Source: Brevundimonas diminuta 3F5N (GTDB lineage: Bacteria; Pseudomonadota; Alphaproteobacteria; Caulobacterales; Caulobacteraceae). Taken from it: a stretch of 64,000 nucleotides of DNA. Numbering within the stretch: the first letter of the stretch is position 1; every line of letters begins with the position of its first letter. Below, piece after piece: positions 17,546-25,907 of this stretch. The position numbers and the translations under genes were made by a program. The stretch covers positions 1 to 64,000 of the forward strand of contig NZ_FUIE01000057.1 of the NCBI RefSeq assembly GCF_900163625.1, in the 5' to 3' direction. The notes under the pieces were generated by a model that made no database searches, was not told where the DNA came from, and saw nothing but the letters and a program-made list of their open reading frames with translations.

Positions 17546-17926
17546 CTACAGGCTGATCGGGTTGATCACCCGGACCGGCTGGCCCGTTTCCAGACCCAGT
17601 TCGGCATAGGTCCAGCTGACCGTCACGCCTTCGGGCACGAGCGCGCGGCACATGTCGGGCGTGCGGCGCACCAGCGTCAGCTCAGCCGGATCAGAGTCCT
17701 TGATCTGCACTTCGAAGCTCGACGCCTCGGTGCATCCGTTGGACCCGACGACGACATTCAGGCGCTGCCCGTCGAAGTCGACGCGGCGCACCGCCTCCAC
17801 GGCTTCGGTCTTGACCGTATCGCGATCCGTAATGACCGAGACCTTCTCGCCGCCCTCATTGGAATAGATGACGCACCCGCCCAGCAAGGGCAGCAGGACG
17901 CCGACGGCCAGCAGAGCGCCGCGCAT
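17546..17926 (-). CDS. SNGCT-family lipoprotein, unknown function
   Basis: A 126-residue lipoprotein (lipobox LGGC, C18). I know no named family for it. The mature part shares a clear pattern with the protein encoded at 20613-21008: SNGCT, QxKDS, LTLxRR, DxC, GVxxxWTxxELGL, GxxVxVxNP. Two cysteines (C65, C93) are conserved in both and probably form a disulfide. The start codon overlaps the stop of a 42-residue lipoprotein gene upstream by one base, so translation is coupled. A good terminator follows. Confidence 0.75.
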   Translation of the reverse strand: MRGALLAVGVLLPLLGGCVIYSNEGGEKVSVITDRDTVKTEAVEAVRRVDFDGQRLNVVVGSNGCTEASSFEVQIKDSDPAELTLVRRTPDMCRALVPEGVTVSWTYAELGLETGQPVRVINPISL

Positions 17927-18054
17927 CAGGCGCCTTCCGCCGGCGGCGTATGAATGACGCGCGTGGTCGGCTTCTCAGTGGCGATGATGATGCAACCCGA
18001 CAGAGCCGGCGCGGCGACGGCCGCCAAGGCCAGGGCGATGATGATGCGGCGCAT
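17926..18054 (-). CDS. Small 42-residue lipoprotein
   Basis: A short gene encoding MRRIIIALALAAVAAPALSG, then C-III-ATEKPTTRVIHTPPAEGA. It has a basic start, a hydrophobic core and the lipobox LSGC at residue 21. Only about 21 residues remain after processing, resembling small entericidin-like or lysis-type lipoproteins in size though not in sequence. Its TGA overlaps the next ATG (TGATG), indicating coupled translation with the SNGCT lipoprotein. No homologue is recognised. Confidence 0.65.
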   Translation of the reverse strand: MRRIIIALALAAVAAPALSGCIIIATEKPTTRVIHTPPAEGA

Positions 18055-18142
18055 GAGACGCGTCCCTTTTCTTTAACTTGGCCGGACCCTGCCAGCGCCC
18101 GGTCGCAGGGTCATGTGAATAATCAGCAAGGATCGCCGCCCA

Positions 18143-20497
18143 TCACGCGGCGGTCGCCGTCTCCTGCAGATCGATCCAGGCCGCGCCGTGGGTCAGGGCG
18201 TCGGCCTCAGGCTGAGGCCGACCCAGCAGGTAGCCCTGCACCTCATTGCAGCCCTGGGCGCGCAGGAAGGCCAACTGCTCTGCGGTCTCGACGCCTTCGG
18301 CCAGCACCGGGATCGACAGGCTTTCGCCGATGGTCAGGACAGCGCGGATGATGGCCCGCGACTGCGGCGCCTCGCCGTCCAGTTCGGTCATGAAGGAGCG
18401 ATCCAGCTTGATCTTGTCGAAGGGGAAGGCCTTCAGCGTCGACAGCGAGGAATAGCCCGTGCCGAAGTCGTCCATTGCGATGCTCACGCCCAGCGCCTTC
18501 AGCTGGCGCAGCACATGGGTGGTGCGCGCCATGTCGGTGATCATGGCCGTTTCGGTGATCTCCAGCTCCAGGCGTGACGGCGACAGGCCGGTCTCCAGCA
18601 GGATCTGATGCACCAGACGGGGCAGATCGACGTGGCTCAACTGGACCGGCGACAGGTTGACCGCGATGCGATGCGGCTCGTCCCAGGCGGCGGCCTGGCG
18701 GCAGGCCTGGCGCAGAACCCATTCGCCGATCGGCAGGATCAGGCCGTTCTCCTCGGCCACGGGAATGAAGTCGGCCGGCGAGATGTAGCGGCCTTCATCG
18801 TTCTTCCAGCGCAGCAGGACTTCATAGCCGGTGGCCTTGCCGGTGCTGACCGAAGCCTGGACCTGATAGTGCAGCTCGAACCGCTCGTTTTCGAGCGCTT
18901 CACGCAAGGCCTGGGTCACACGACGGCGGGCGCGGACCGCCTGGTCCATGTCCGCCTCATAGAAGCAGACGTCCTGGGTCAGCGACGCCTTGGCCCGGTA
19001 CATGGCCAGGTCGGCGTTGTTGATCAGAGTCGACACGTCATGGGCGTCTTCCGGCCACAGCGACACGCCGATGCTGGCACCGCACGACACGTCGGCATGG
19101 TCGAGAGTCACGGTCTGAACAACGGCCTGACGCAGGCGCTCCGCCACCGCGCGAGCTTCATCGCGGGTCGCCACCGAGGCCAGGGCCAGGAATTCGTCCC
19201 CGCCCTGACGCGCGATGAATTCGCCTTCTCGCAGAACGCCCTTCATACGCTCGGCGATGATGCACAGAAGCTGGTCGCCGACCGCGTGGCCGTACAGGTC
19301 GTTGACCTCCTTGAACCGATCCAGGTCCAGGGCGAACAGAGCCAGGGTCTCGCCCTCGGCCGCCGTCTGCTTCTGGCGCGTCAACCGCTCCAGGAAGGAG
19401 GCGCGGTTGGGCAGGCCGGTCAGGCTGTCGTTGCGGGCCAGGTGCGCGATGCGGCGTTCCTGGGCCATGCGGGCGCGCAGGTCGCGCACGGCGTAGATCA
19501 TGGTGCGGCCGCGCGCCGTCAGGTCGCGGCGGGCCGACAGTTCGACGGGAATCTCTTCGCCGCCGGCTATCAGTATGGTCTGGGTCACAGCGCCGTCGTC
19601 GAGACGGTGGGCGTCCTGCACCCAGTCCCCCAGGTCGGCGCCGATCAGGCTGTCGCGGTCGGTTCCGGCCAGCTCGGCTAGGACTTCGTTGACGGCCACG
19701 ATGACGCCGTCGCGCTCGATCGCCATGCCGTCGACGCCGGTCTCGAGCAGATACTGCAGACGCTCGCGGTTCAGCGCCAGGGCTTCCCGATCCAGGGCGT
19801 GGCTGGCGGCGCCGGCGCCTAGCACCAGCAGGCCGACGCCGGCGACGCCCAGCGCCAGAACATGGCGCGCGTCCTCGCCGGTCAGCATCCCATCCAGCGG
19901 TCCCAGCGGGATGACGGTCATCGCCGCCATGGCCGTGAAATGCAGGCAGACGATGCCCAGCACCATGGCCGCCCCGCCCTTCAGCCGCGCGAAACGATCG
20001 TCAGCCGACGCCAGACGGAAGGCCAGGGCGCCGAAAACCACCGAACCGACGATGGAGACCGCCAGATAGACGGCCGACCAATGGACCACGCCCTCGACCG
20101 ACAGGGCGGCCATGCCGACGAAGTGCATCCCGGCCACAGCCATGCCGAACAGGGAGCCGCCCGCCTCGACGGCGAAACGGCGGCGCATGGAGGCCGTCGC
20201 CAGGGCCAGGCCGACGCCCAGGATCGCCACCGCCAGGGAGACGCCCGTCAACATCGGCTCATAGGCCGTCTCGACGCCCGGTCGATAGGCGATCATGGCC
20301 ACGAAATGGGTGCACCAGATCGTCGCCCCGCCCGCGACGGCCCCCAGGAACAGCCACGAAAGGCGCGACAGCCCTCCGTTTTCCCTGATCCGTCTCAACA
20401 ACCCTGTGGTGATGAAGCTGCCCAGCAGGCAGATCAGGGCAGCCAGGGCGACGAGCCCCAGATGATGCTCGTCGGTCAGACAGGTCAGGACACGCAT
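18143..20497 (-). CDS. MHYT-PAS-GGDEF-EAL cyclic di-GMP protein
   Basis: A 784-residue membrane protein. The N-terminal MHYT sensor (about 1-225) has seven hydrophobic helices with three His/Met motifs (CTHFVAMIA, GMHFVGMAA, CLHFTAMAAM) thought to bind copper and sense oxygen, CO or NO. A PAS domain (about 240-345) is followed by GGDEF with the intact RQGGDEF (about 431) and an EAL domain with DDFGTGYSSL, KLDRSF and AEGVET. The EAL signature itself reads EVL (about 558), a tolerated variant. It probably both makes and degrades c-di-GMP, tuning motility or attachment. SNGCT lipoprotein genes flank it. Confidence 0.93.
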   Translation of the reverse strand: MRVLTCLTDEHHLGLVALAALICLLGSFITTGLLRRIRENGGLSRLSWLFLGAVAGGATIWCTHFVAMIAYRPGVETAYEPMLTGVSLAVAILGVGLALATASMRRRFAVEAGGSLFGMAVAGMHFVGMAALSVEGVVHWSAVYLAVSIVGSVVFGALAFRLASADDRFARLKGGAAMVLGIVCLHFTAMAAMTVIPLGPLDGMLTGEDARHVLALGVAGVGLLVLGAGAASHALDREALALNRERLQYLLETGVDGMAIERDGVIVAVNEVLAELAGTDRDSLIGADLGDWVQDAHRLDDGAVTQTILIAGGEEIPVELSARRDLTARGRTMIYAVRDLRARMAQERRIAHLARNDSLTGLPNRASFLERLTRQKQTAAEGETLALFALDLDRFKEVNDLYGHAVGDQLLCIIAERMKGVLREGEFIARQGGDEFLALASVATRDEARAVAERLRQAVVQTVTLDHADVSCGASIGVSLWPEDAHDVSTLINNADLAMYRAKASLTQDVCFYEADMDQAVRARRRVTQALREALENERFELHYQVQASVSTGKATGYEVLLRWKNDEGRYISPADFIPVAEENGLILPIGEWVLRQACRQAAAWDEPHRIAVNLSPVQLSHVDLPRLVHQILLETGLSPSRLELEITETAMITDMARTTHVLRQLKALGVSIAMDDFGTGYSSLSTLKAFPFDKIKLDRSFMTELDGEAPQSRAIIRAVLTIGESLSIPVLAEGVETAEQLAFLRAQGCNEVQGYLLGRPQPEADALTHGAAWIDLQETATAA

Positions 20498-20612
20498 GGA
20501 AGACGCCGTGGAGGAAAGGAGTCCACAGTCCTAAAAGCCAAGGCGTTAACCCTGGCTGTCTCGATATGAATAATGAAGTTTGAAGAAAACGGCCCTTAAG
20601 CCGTCTAAGCCC

Positions 20613-21008
20613 TTACTGGCTGACGGCCACGGCCTCGCCGTCCATCATGTAAGGATTGTTGACCAGAACGTTGGCGCCGGGCGGAAGGCCCAGTTCCTGG
20701 AAGGTCCACTCCATCTGCACCCCGCCCTTGACCGGACGGCTGCAGCGATCCTCGTCCAGACGGCGCAGGGTGATGACCGCCGAGTCCTTGAGCTGGGTGA
20801 TGAAGGGCTTCACGTCGCTCTTGTCGGTGCAGCCGTTCGAGCTGACGCGGAACACGGCCAGGTCGCGGGTGAAGGCGGCGGCGTGAATCGGCTCCAGCTG
20901 ACCCGGCATCCCTTCCGTCCGCACCAGAGCGCCCGGCTTCGGGGCGCATCCGGTCAGGGCGGCGACAGACAGCGCCACGACGGCGCAGAAAGCGATCCGA
21001 TATCTCAT
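20613..21008 (-). CDS. SNGCT-family lipoprotein paralogue
   Basis: A 131-residue lipoprotein (lipobox LTGC, C21), paralogous to the protein at 17546-17926. It shares SNGCT, QLKDS, LRR, DxC, GGVxxxWTxxELGLPPG and VxVNNP, with two matching cysteines (C60, C89). The open frame begins at 21050, but ATG 21008 starts a proper signal peptide (MRYRIAFCAVVALSVAAL) and is preferred. It lies between the MHYT protein and rpsD and is transcribed in the same direction as both. Function is unknown; a periplasmic-facing outer-membrane anchor is likely. Confidence 0.73.
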   Translation of the reverse strand: MRYRIAFCAVVALSVAALTGCAPKPGALVRTEGMPGQLEPIHAAAFTRDLAVFRVSSNGCTDKSDVKPFITQLKDSAVITLRRLDEDRCSRPVKGGVQMEWTFQELGLPPGANVLVNNPYMMDGEAVAVSQ

Positions 21009-21091
21009 CTCGGCCTCCCGCGGCTCGATCCTGACAGCAAAAGGAACCATGCCTTGGTTTGGCCCAAAAGGGAACCGCCGCTGTGCCTCAT

Positions 21092-21125
21092 TAAAAAAGA
21101 GGCCCCGGCGAGCCGGAGCCTCTTT
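21092..21125 (-). terminator. rpsD terminator
   Basis: AAAGAGGC-C-CCGG and CCGG-A-GCCTCTTT form a strong hairpin with a CGAG loop and a single mismatch. The minus strand continues with a run of six T. It lies about 45 bp after the rpsD stop. The T-rich flank on the plus strand could make it work both ways. Confidence 0.8.
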
Positions 21126-21170
21126 CTTGTCTTGAACCGCAACCCGACGGATCGGGCGGGATCGTCGAAC

Positions 21171-21788
21171 TTACGAGGAGTAGTATTCGACGACCAGGTT
21201 CGGCTCCATCTTCACCGGATAGGGCACGTCGGACAGTTCCGGCACGCGGCCGTAACGAACCGAGAAACCACGATCGCCCAGTTCCAGATAGTCAGGCAGG
21301 TCACGCTCGCTCGACTGCTGGGCTTCGAGCACCAGCGCCATGTTGCGCGACTTTTCCTTGACCTCGATGACCTGGCCCGGCTTGACGCGGTACGAACCGA
21401 TGTCGACCTTCTTGCCGTCGACGGTCACGTGGCCGTGCGAGACGAACTGGCGAGCAGCCCAGACGGTCGGCACGAACTTGGCGCGGTAGACGATGGCGTC
21501 CAGACGCGATTCCAGCAGACCGATCAGGTTTTCCGAGGTGTTGCCCTTACGACGGGCGGCTTCAGCGTAGGTCGCCGCGAATTGCTTCTCGGTGATGTTG
21601 CCGTAGTAGCCCTTCAGCTTCTGCTTGGCCTTCAGCTGCAGACCAAAGTCCGAGACCTTGGACTTGCGGCGCTGGCCGTGCTGGCCGGGGCCGTAGGAAC
21701 GCTTGTTGACGGGAGACTTGGCGCGACCCCACAGGTTTTCACCCATGGCCCGGTCGAGTTTGTACTTGGCGCTATGGCGCTTGGACAT
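21171..21788 (-). CDS. rpsD: 30S ribosomal protein S4
   Basis: A primary 16S rRNA-binding protein that nucleates small-subunit assembly. The 205 residues are full length, with the S4 N-terminal part ([38 protein letters not shown]) and an S4 RNA-binding domain ([33 protein letters not shown]). As in most alphaproteobacteria it stands alone rather than in the alpha operon. A 259-bp intergenic region upstream separates it from the divergent amidohydrolase, and a clear terminator follows. Confidence 0.98.
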   Translation of the reverse strand: MSKRHSAKYKLDRAMGENLWGRAKSPVNKRSYGPGQHGQRRKSKVSDFGLQLKAKQKLKGYYGNITEKQFAATYAEAARRKGNTSENLIGLLESRLDAIVYRAKFVPTVWAARQFVSHGHVTVDGKKVDIGSYRVKPGQVIEVKEKSRNMALVLEAQQSSERDLPDYLELGDRGFSVRYGRVPELSDVPYPVKMEPNLVVEYYSS

Positions 21789-22047
21789 GTGTCACTCTTC
21801 ATCATGATGCGGCCCGGCTGCTCCCCGATTGGAGCGGCGATCTCAACGGCGGTTCACGCATCGTCCGTAGTCAATTCGCGCCTCGGGCGGGACCCGATGC
21901 GAGAAGGGCGCGCTTATGAAGGCGGCGAGGCCAGGAGTCAATGTCGGCGGCCTTTCATCCCAGTATGACAGAAAGGAAACTTGAGCCGCCAACCTCTGTC
22001 CGTGCAGTTGCCGACGATAAGAAGACACGGCTCGGGAGGCCTTCGGC

Positions 22048-23520
22048 ATGACTCGCAAACTCTGGCTCACGGCGGCGACGGCCCTGGCCGTTCTGGCGGC
22101 GACGACGGCGCAAGCGCACGACGCCAACCGGCCCTCCGCCTTGGTGGTTTCCGGTCGGATCATCGACGGCTCGGGCGCCGCGCCGATCATCGGGGGCCGG
22201 GTAGTGGCCGTGGACGGCGTCATCACCTGTGTCGGCCGGGCGGCCGACTGCCCGACGCCGCAAGACGCCGCCGTCATCGACGCCGGCGACGGCAGCATCA
22301 TCCCCGGCTTGATCGATCTGCATGTCCATCCGCGCCCGCATTATTACGGCTGGTTCCTGGCTTCCGGCGTGACGACGGTGCGATCGGCCAACACCACCGT
22401 AGAGATGGCCCGCGCCCTGAACGCCCTGCCCGCGCCGCGTGCGCGACTGGTCTGGGCCGGGCCGATGCTGGACGGCGAGAACAGCATCATCAAACGCTTC
22501 TATCCCGAGGCGAAGCCCGGCGCGCCCTCGCCCGCCCGCGCCGCCGACGGCCTTTCGCTGGAAGGGATAGAGCTGCTCATCGCCGCGACGCCCGAGCAGG
22601 CCGTCGTCGCCGTCGACGCCCTGGCGGCCGAAGGGGCCGACTGGATCAAGCTGTACGAGCAGCTTCCGCCCGACGCCTTCGCCGCCGCCGTCCGACGTGC
22701 GAAAGCGCTGGGCCTGCCGACAATGGCCGACCTGGGCATGGCCTCGACCCGCGGCCTCACCAGCGCGCACGTCGATTTGCTCCAGGCGGCCGCTCTGGGT
22801 CTGGATAGCCTTGAACACGCCAGCGGCGCAGCCCTGGCCTATCGCCGACTGGGCGGCGACCTGGAAGCGGAAAGCCTGGATCCTGCGCTGATCGATCAGA
22901 TAGCCCGCGCCCTGCTGGCGGCGGATACGGCCCTGGTCCCCACCCTGTCCGTCTCTCATTTCACCGCCGAGACGCAGTCGCCCGATCCGGTGTTGGCCGA
23001 CCTGCCGCTGGGCGATGCGGCAGGGACGGTCCGCGACGGCCTGGATCAGCAATGGCGCGGCGTTCATCAGCATTTCCACGCCAATGCCGAGAGCAACAAC
23101 AAGGCGAGGCAGGACGCCCGCATCGGCGCGGCCGTGATGACGCGCCTGGCCCAACTGGGCGGCCGCATCGGCGCCGGGTCGGACACGCCCGCCGGCGCCT
23201 ACAACCTGCCCGGCGGGGGCCTGCATCTGGAGATGGAGCTGATGACCCGCGCGGGCCTCAGCCCCCTGCAGGCGCTGTCGGCCGCGACGGGAACGGCGGC
23301 CGACATCCTGAAGCGCGACGACATCGGCCGCATCGCCGTGGGCCGCCGCGCCGACCTGCTGATCGTCGACGGCGACCCGTCGCGGGACATTCGCGACACC
23401 CGACGTCTGCGTCACATCATCCTGGACGGCCGCGCCTACGCGCCGGACGCCCTGAAGCGCCAGGCGATCACGGACGGCGAGGCGCGGCTGGCGACGCTTC
23501 TGGCGGAAGAAGGCGGCTGA
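22048..23520 (+). CDS. Secreted amidohydrolase
   Basis: A 490-residue metal-dependent hydrolase of the amidohydrolase superfamily (imidazolonepropionase/prolidase-like branch). A Sec signal peptide (MTRKLWLTAATALAVLAATTAQA) places it in the periplasm. Metal-binding features are DLHVHPRPH near the start of the barrel, a later EHASG and GSDTPAG, and the closing GRIAVGRRADLLIVDGDP typical of the small beta-sandwich domain. The substrate cannot be told from sequence; secreted relatives often act on cyclic dipeptides or amide drugs. It is convergent with a metallo-beta-lactamase-fold lipoprotein, with only 7 bp between stops. Confidence 0.87.
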   Translation: MTRKLWLTAATALAVLAATTAQAHDANRPSALVVSGRIIDGSGAAPIIGGRVVAVDGVITCVGRAADCPTPQDAAVIDAGDGSIIPGLIDLHVHPRPHYYGWFLASGVTTVRSANTTVEMARALNALPAPRARLVWAGPMLDGENSIIKRFYPEAKPGAPSPARAADGLSLEGIELLIAATPEQAVVAVDALAAEGADWIKLYEQLPPDAFAAAVRRAKALGLPTMADLGMASTRGLTSAHVDLLQAAALGLDSLEHASGAALAYRRLGGDLEAESLDPALIDQIARALLAADTALVPTLSVSHFTAETQSPDPVLADLPLGDAAGTVRDGLDQQWRGVHQHFHANAESNNKARQDARIGAAVMTRLAQLGGRIGAGSDTPAGAYNLPGGGLHLEMELMTRAGLSPLQALSAATGTAADILKRDDIGRIAVGRRADLLIVDGDPSRDIRDTRRLRHIILDGRAYAPDALKRQAITDGEARLATLLAEEGG

Positions 23521-23527
23521 CCGCCGA

Positions 23528-24484
23528 TCAGGCGGCGGGCGCCGCCTCCGCGACCCAGACGTAGCCCTCGCCCCGGCGCTCGATCCGCCCTAGGCCAGGA
23601 AAGGGGAAGTGAACGCCGTACAGACGCAACTGCTCCGTCGCGCCGCGCTTGAGGATGTCCTGGCGCGTGGCGACGCCCGCAGCCCGGTCGCTGTCCCAGA
23701 CCAGGGCCAGGTCAGGACGAGGCACCGAAATGATGGAGCTGTGCAGGGCGTCGCCGAGATAGAGCAGACGCTCGGAGCCGGAGGCGATCTCATAGCCGGA
23801 GTGGCCCGGCGTGTGCCCCTTCAACGGCACGGCGCGGATCGAGGGCGTCACCTGCGCGCCCGGCTGGAAGGTTTCGACCTTCGGCGTGATCGCCGCCACC
23901 AGTGGCCCGGCCCCGTGCGCTTCGGCCCCAGCCTGGGCCGCGTCCCATTCCAGCGCGCTCATGCGGATGATCGCATTGGGAAAGACCAGGGCGCCCTCAG
24001 CGTCGACCAGGCCGCCGACATGATCGCCGTGGGCGTGCGAGATCAGAATGTCCGTCACCTGGGCCGGCTCGACGCCGGCGGCCCGCAGCGAACCGACCAG
24101 CAGATTGGCCGTGCCCATCTGACCGCCCGCCCCGGCGTCGATCAGCACCACCCGATCGCCGTCGCGCACCAGCAACGGCTGCAGCGGCAGATGGACCGCG
24201 TCCGTCGGCGCGCCGCCCGCCGTCAGCAGCTCGCGAACCTGCTCCGCCGTCGCGCCCGCCTGGACCCACGGACTTTCAGCCACGGGCACGACGATCACCC
24301 CGTCGCGCAGGGCCGCCAGGCGCAGCGCCCCGACGGTGAAGAGACGAACATCGGCGGACGCCGGGGCGACCGTCGCCTCCTGGCTCGCCTTGTCCGCCGT
24401 CTCCGGCTGGCGCTGGCATCCGCCCGCACCGACAAGAGCCGCCAGGATCAAGCCCGAGACGGCCAGTTTCAAGGTTGGCGTCAT
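23528..24484 (-). CDS. MBL-fold metallohydrolase, probable lipoprotein
   Basis: A 318-residue zinc hydrolase of the metallo-beta-lactamase superfamily. The signature SHAHGDHVGG is intact, with upstream LIDAGAGGQMG and downstream GHTPGHSGYEI and YLGDALHS supplying the other ligands. The N-terminus has a signal peptide ending near GAGGC, so a lipid anchor is plausible. The layout resembles quorum-quenching lactonases and other exported MBL proteins, but the substrate is unknown. ATG 24484 is chosen over the upstream TTG at 24499 because the GGGGGG then serves as ribosome site. Confidence 0.85.
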   Translation of the reverse strand: MTPTLKLAVSGLILAALVGAGGCQRQPETADKASQEATVAPASADVRLFTVGALRLAALRDGVIVVPVAESPWVQAGATAEQVRELLTAGGAPTDAVHLPLQPLLVRDGDRVVLIDAGAGGQMGTANLLVGSLRAAGVEPAQVTDILISHAHGDHVGGLVDAEGALVFPNAIIRMSALEWDAAQAGAEAHGAGPLVAAITPKVETFQPGAQVTPSIRAVPLKGHTPGHSGYEIASGSERLLYLGDALHSSIISVPRPDLALVWDSDRAAGVATRQDILKRGATEQLRLYGVHFPFPGLGRIERRGEGYVWVAEAAPAA

Positions 24485-24506
24485 GATCGTCCCCCCCAAA
24501 AGAAAA

Positions 24507-24537
24507 ACGCCCCGCCGAGATCGGCGGGGCGTCTGGT
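24507..24537 (-). terminator. sodB terminator
   Basis: Perfect 11-bp arms ACGCCCCGCCG (24507-24517) and CGGCGGGGCGT (24522-24532) with a four-base loop. On the minus strand a TTTTTCTTTT run follows. It lies just after the sodB stop and immediately before the next minus-strand gene's ribosome site, so it should insulate the two. Confidence 0.88.
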
Positions 24538-24542
24538 CTGCA

Positions 24543-25157
24543 TCAGCCCTTAGCGGCTTCGTACAGTTCGTTGACCTTGTTCCAGTTCACCACCGACCAG
24601 AAGGCCTTGAGGTAGTCGACCCGGCGGTTCTGGTACTTGAGGTAGTAGGCGTGCTCCCACACGTCGGCGGCCAGCAGGACAGCGCCCTTCTCGGCCGCGT
24701 CGTCCATCAGGGGGTTGTCCTGGTTCGGGGTCGAGGTGACCTTCAGCTTGCCGTCCTGAAGGATCAGCCAGGCCCAGCCCGAACCGAACTGACCGGCGCC
24801 GGCGGCGTCGAAGTCGGCCTTGAACTTGTCCATGCCGCCCAGTTCAGCGTCGATCTTGGCGGCCAGTTCAGCCGAGGGCTCGCCGCCCGTGCCGACCGGG
24901 GCCAGCAGTTCCCAGAACAGGCTGTGGTTCCACACGCCGCCGCCGTTGTTGCGGATCGGCTTCGGCAGCTTCGACATGATCGCGAAGATGTCTTCCAGCG
25001 ACTTGCCTTGCGCCTCGGGCGTGGCGTCGACGAACTTGTTCAGGTTGTCGACATAGGTCTGATGGTGCTTGTCGTGGTGGAAGGTCATCGTCTCCTTGTC
25101 GATGGCCGGCTCCAGCGCGTCATAGGCGTAGGGCAGCGGGGGCAGGGTGAAGGCCAT
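24543..25157 (-). CDS. sodB: Superoxide dismutase (Fe/Mn)
   Basis: A 204-residue superoxide dismutase that disproportionates superoxide. The conserved ligands are visible: His in [16 protein letters not shown] (H27 region), His in [16 protein letters not shown], and Asp/His in [25 protein letters not shown] carries the Gln-adjacent stretch that favours the iron type, although metal choice cannot be settled by reading. There is no signal peptide, so it is cytoplasmic. It is transcribed alone with a strong terminator. Confidence 0.96.
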   Translation of the reverse strand: MAFTLPPLPYAYDALEPAIDKETMTFHHDKHHQTYVDNLNKFVDATPEAQGKSLEDIFAIMSKLPKPIRNNGGGVWNHSLFWELLAPVGTGGEPSAELAAKIDAELGGMDKFKADFDAAGAGQFGSGWAWLILQDGKLKVTSTPNQDNPLMDDAAEKGAVLLAADVWEHAYYLKYQNRRVDYLKAFWSVVNWNKVNELYEAAKG

Positions 25158-25349
25158 GGGAGACTCCTCTTTACGGCGTTTGATTCCTCTGGACCCTATC
25201 TAGGGCCGCGCGCGCCATACCCAAGCCTTGAACGTCGCCTTTGTTCACAATTCTCGAAGTGAACCCGCTTTTCGGAACCCAAAGCGCGAAACAGCCGTTT
25301 CCCACACGCCCCAGACCGTCTTTCAGGTCGTTTATCAGGGGGATGCGCC

Positions 25350-25538
25350 ATGTCTGATCGCGCTTCTTCGCGAAACGCGCTGCTGTCGGACGCCGAGGCA
25401 GAGAGTCTGCGCCTGCAATTGCTGGAAGTGATTCCGCGCCTTCGACGCCATCATCTGCTGGACCTCGCCGACACCCTGCACGAAGCCGCGCGAGAGCGGC
25501 GGATGGGCGAGCCGCGTCAATTCGACGTTAGAATATAA
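25350..25538 (+). CDS. Small conserved-looking protein, 62 residues
   Basis: A 62-residue acidic/basic helical protein starting MSDRASSRNALLSDAEAESL and containing LEVIPRLRRHHLLDLADTLHEA. No family is recognised. A GGGGG ribosome-like site lies about 8 bp upstream and codon use is GC-biased like its neighbours, which supports a real gene. The protein is probably cytoplasmic and could be a small regulatory or binding peptide. It precedes a small lipoprotein gene by 82 bp. Confidence 0.55.
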   Translation: MSDRASSRNALLSDAEAESLRLQLLEVIPRLRRHHLLDLADTLHEAARERRMGEPRQFDVRI

Positions 25539-25620
25539 GCTCACCCCGTCAAAGCCTCCGCTTGCGCAGCGCTCGAAGTCGGGCAAAGTCGCTGAACGAG
25601 AAATTGCGAGGAGATCCGTC

Positions 25621-25878
25621 ATGTTCCGATGCTGCGTCGTCGTGACGGCGGCATTGACGCTGTCAGCCTGTTCGACGGGCCCGCTTGAACCTGTGCGGTC
25701 CGCAGACGCCGTTTCCGCCGACACGCGATGCCGCACTACGCCGCAGCCGGACGGCGGCTCATCCGTTGGCTGCACCCTGTGGGAGCGGACCACGACAACA
25801 ACGACCACCACAACCGTCCTGCCAAGCGGGGAAAGCGCCACAACAGTGCAACGCACGCGAACGGGCGACGACCGCTAG
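25621..25878 (+). CDS. Small Thr-rich lipoprotein
   Basis: An 85-residue lipoprotein (MFRCCVVVTAALTLSAC, lipobox LSAC at C17). The start has an excellent GAGGAG 8 bp upstream. The mature part has two cysteines and a run of nine threonines encoded by a mix of all ACN codons, so the run is not simple DNA slippage. It is convergent with cckA, with a 29-bp gap. Function is unknown; it is probably an envelope protein with a flexible Thr linker. Confidence 0.7.
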   Translation: MFRCCVVVTAALTLSACSTGPLEPVRSADAVSADTRCRTTPQPDGGSSVGCTLWERTTTTTTTTTVLPSGESATTVQRTRTGDDR

Positions 25879-25907
25879 CCCAGCCAAGCGACGCGCCTTT
25901 CGAGTCC

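Noticed and set aside
20543-20552. GTTAACC before the MHYT gene
   Set aside because: The possible partner lies at the wrong distance, so it is treated as chance.
20580-21968. 462-codon plus-strand frame across rpsD
   Set aside because: It is antisense to rpsD and the SNGCT lipoprotein and crosses the rpsD terminator.
25244-25263. TTCAC-N10-GTGAA inverted repeat near sodB
   Set aside because: Five-base arms are expected by chance at this frequency, and there is no supporting promoter context.
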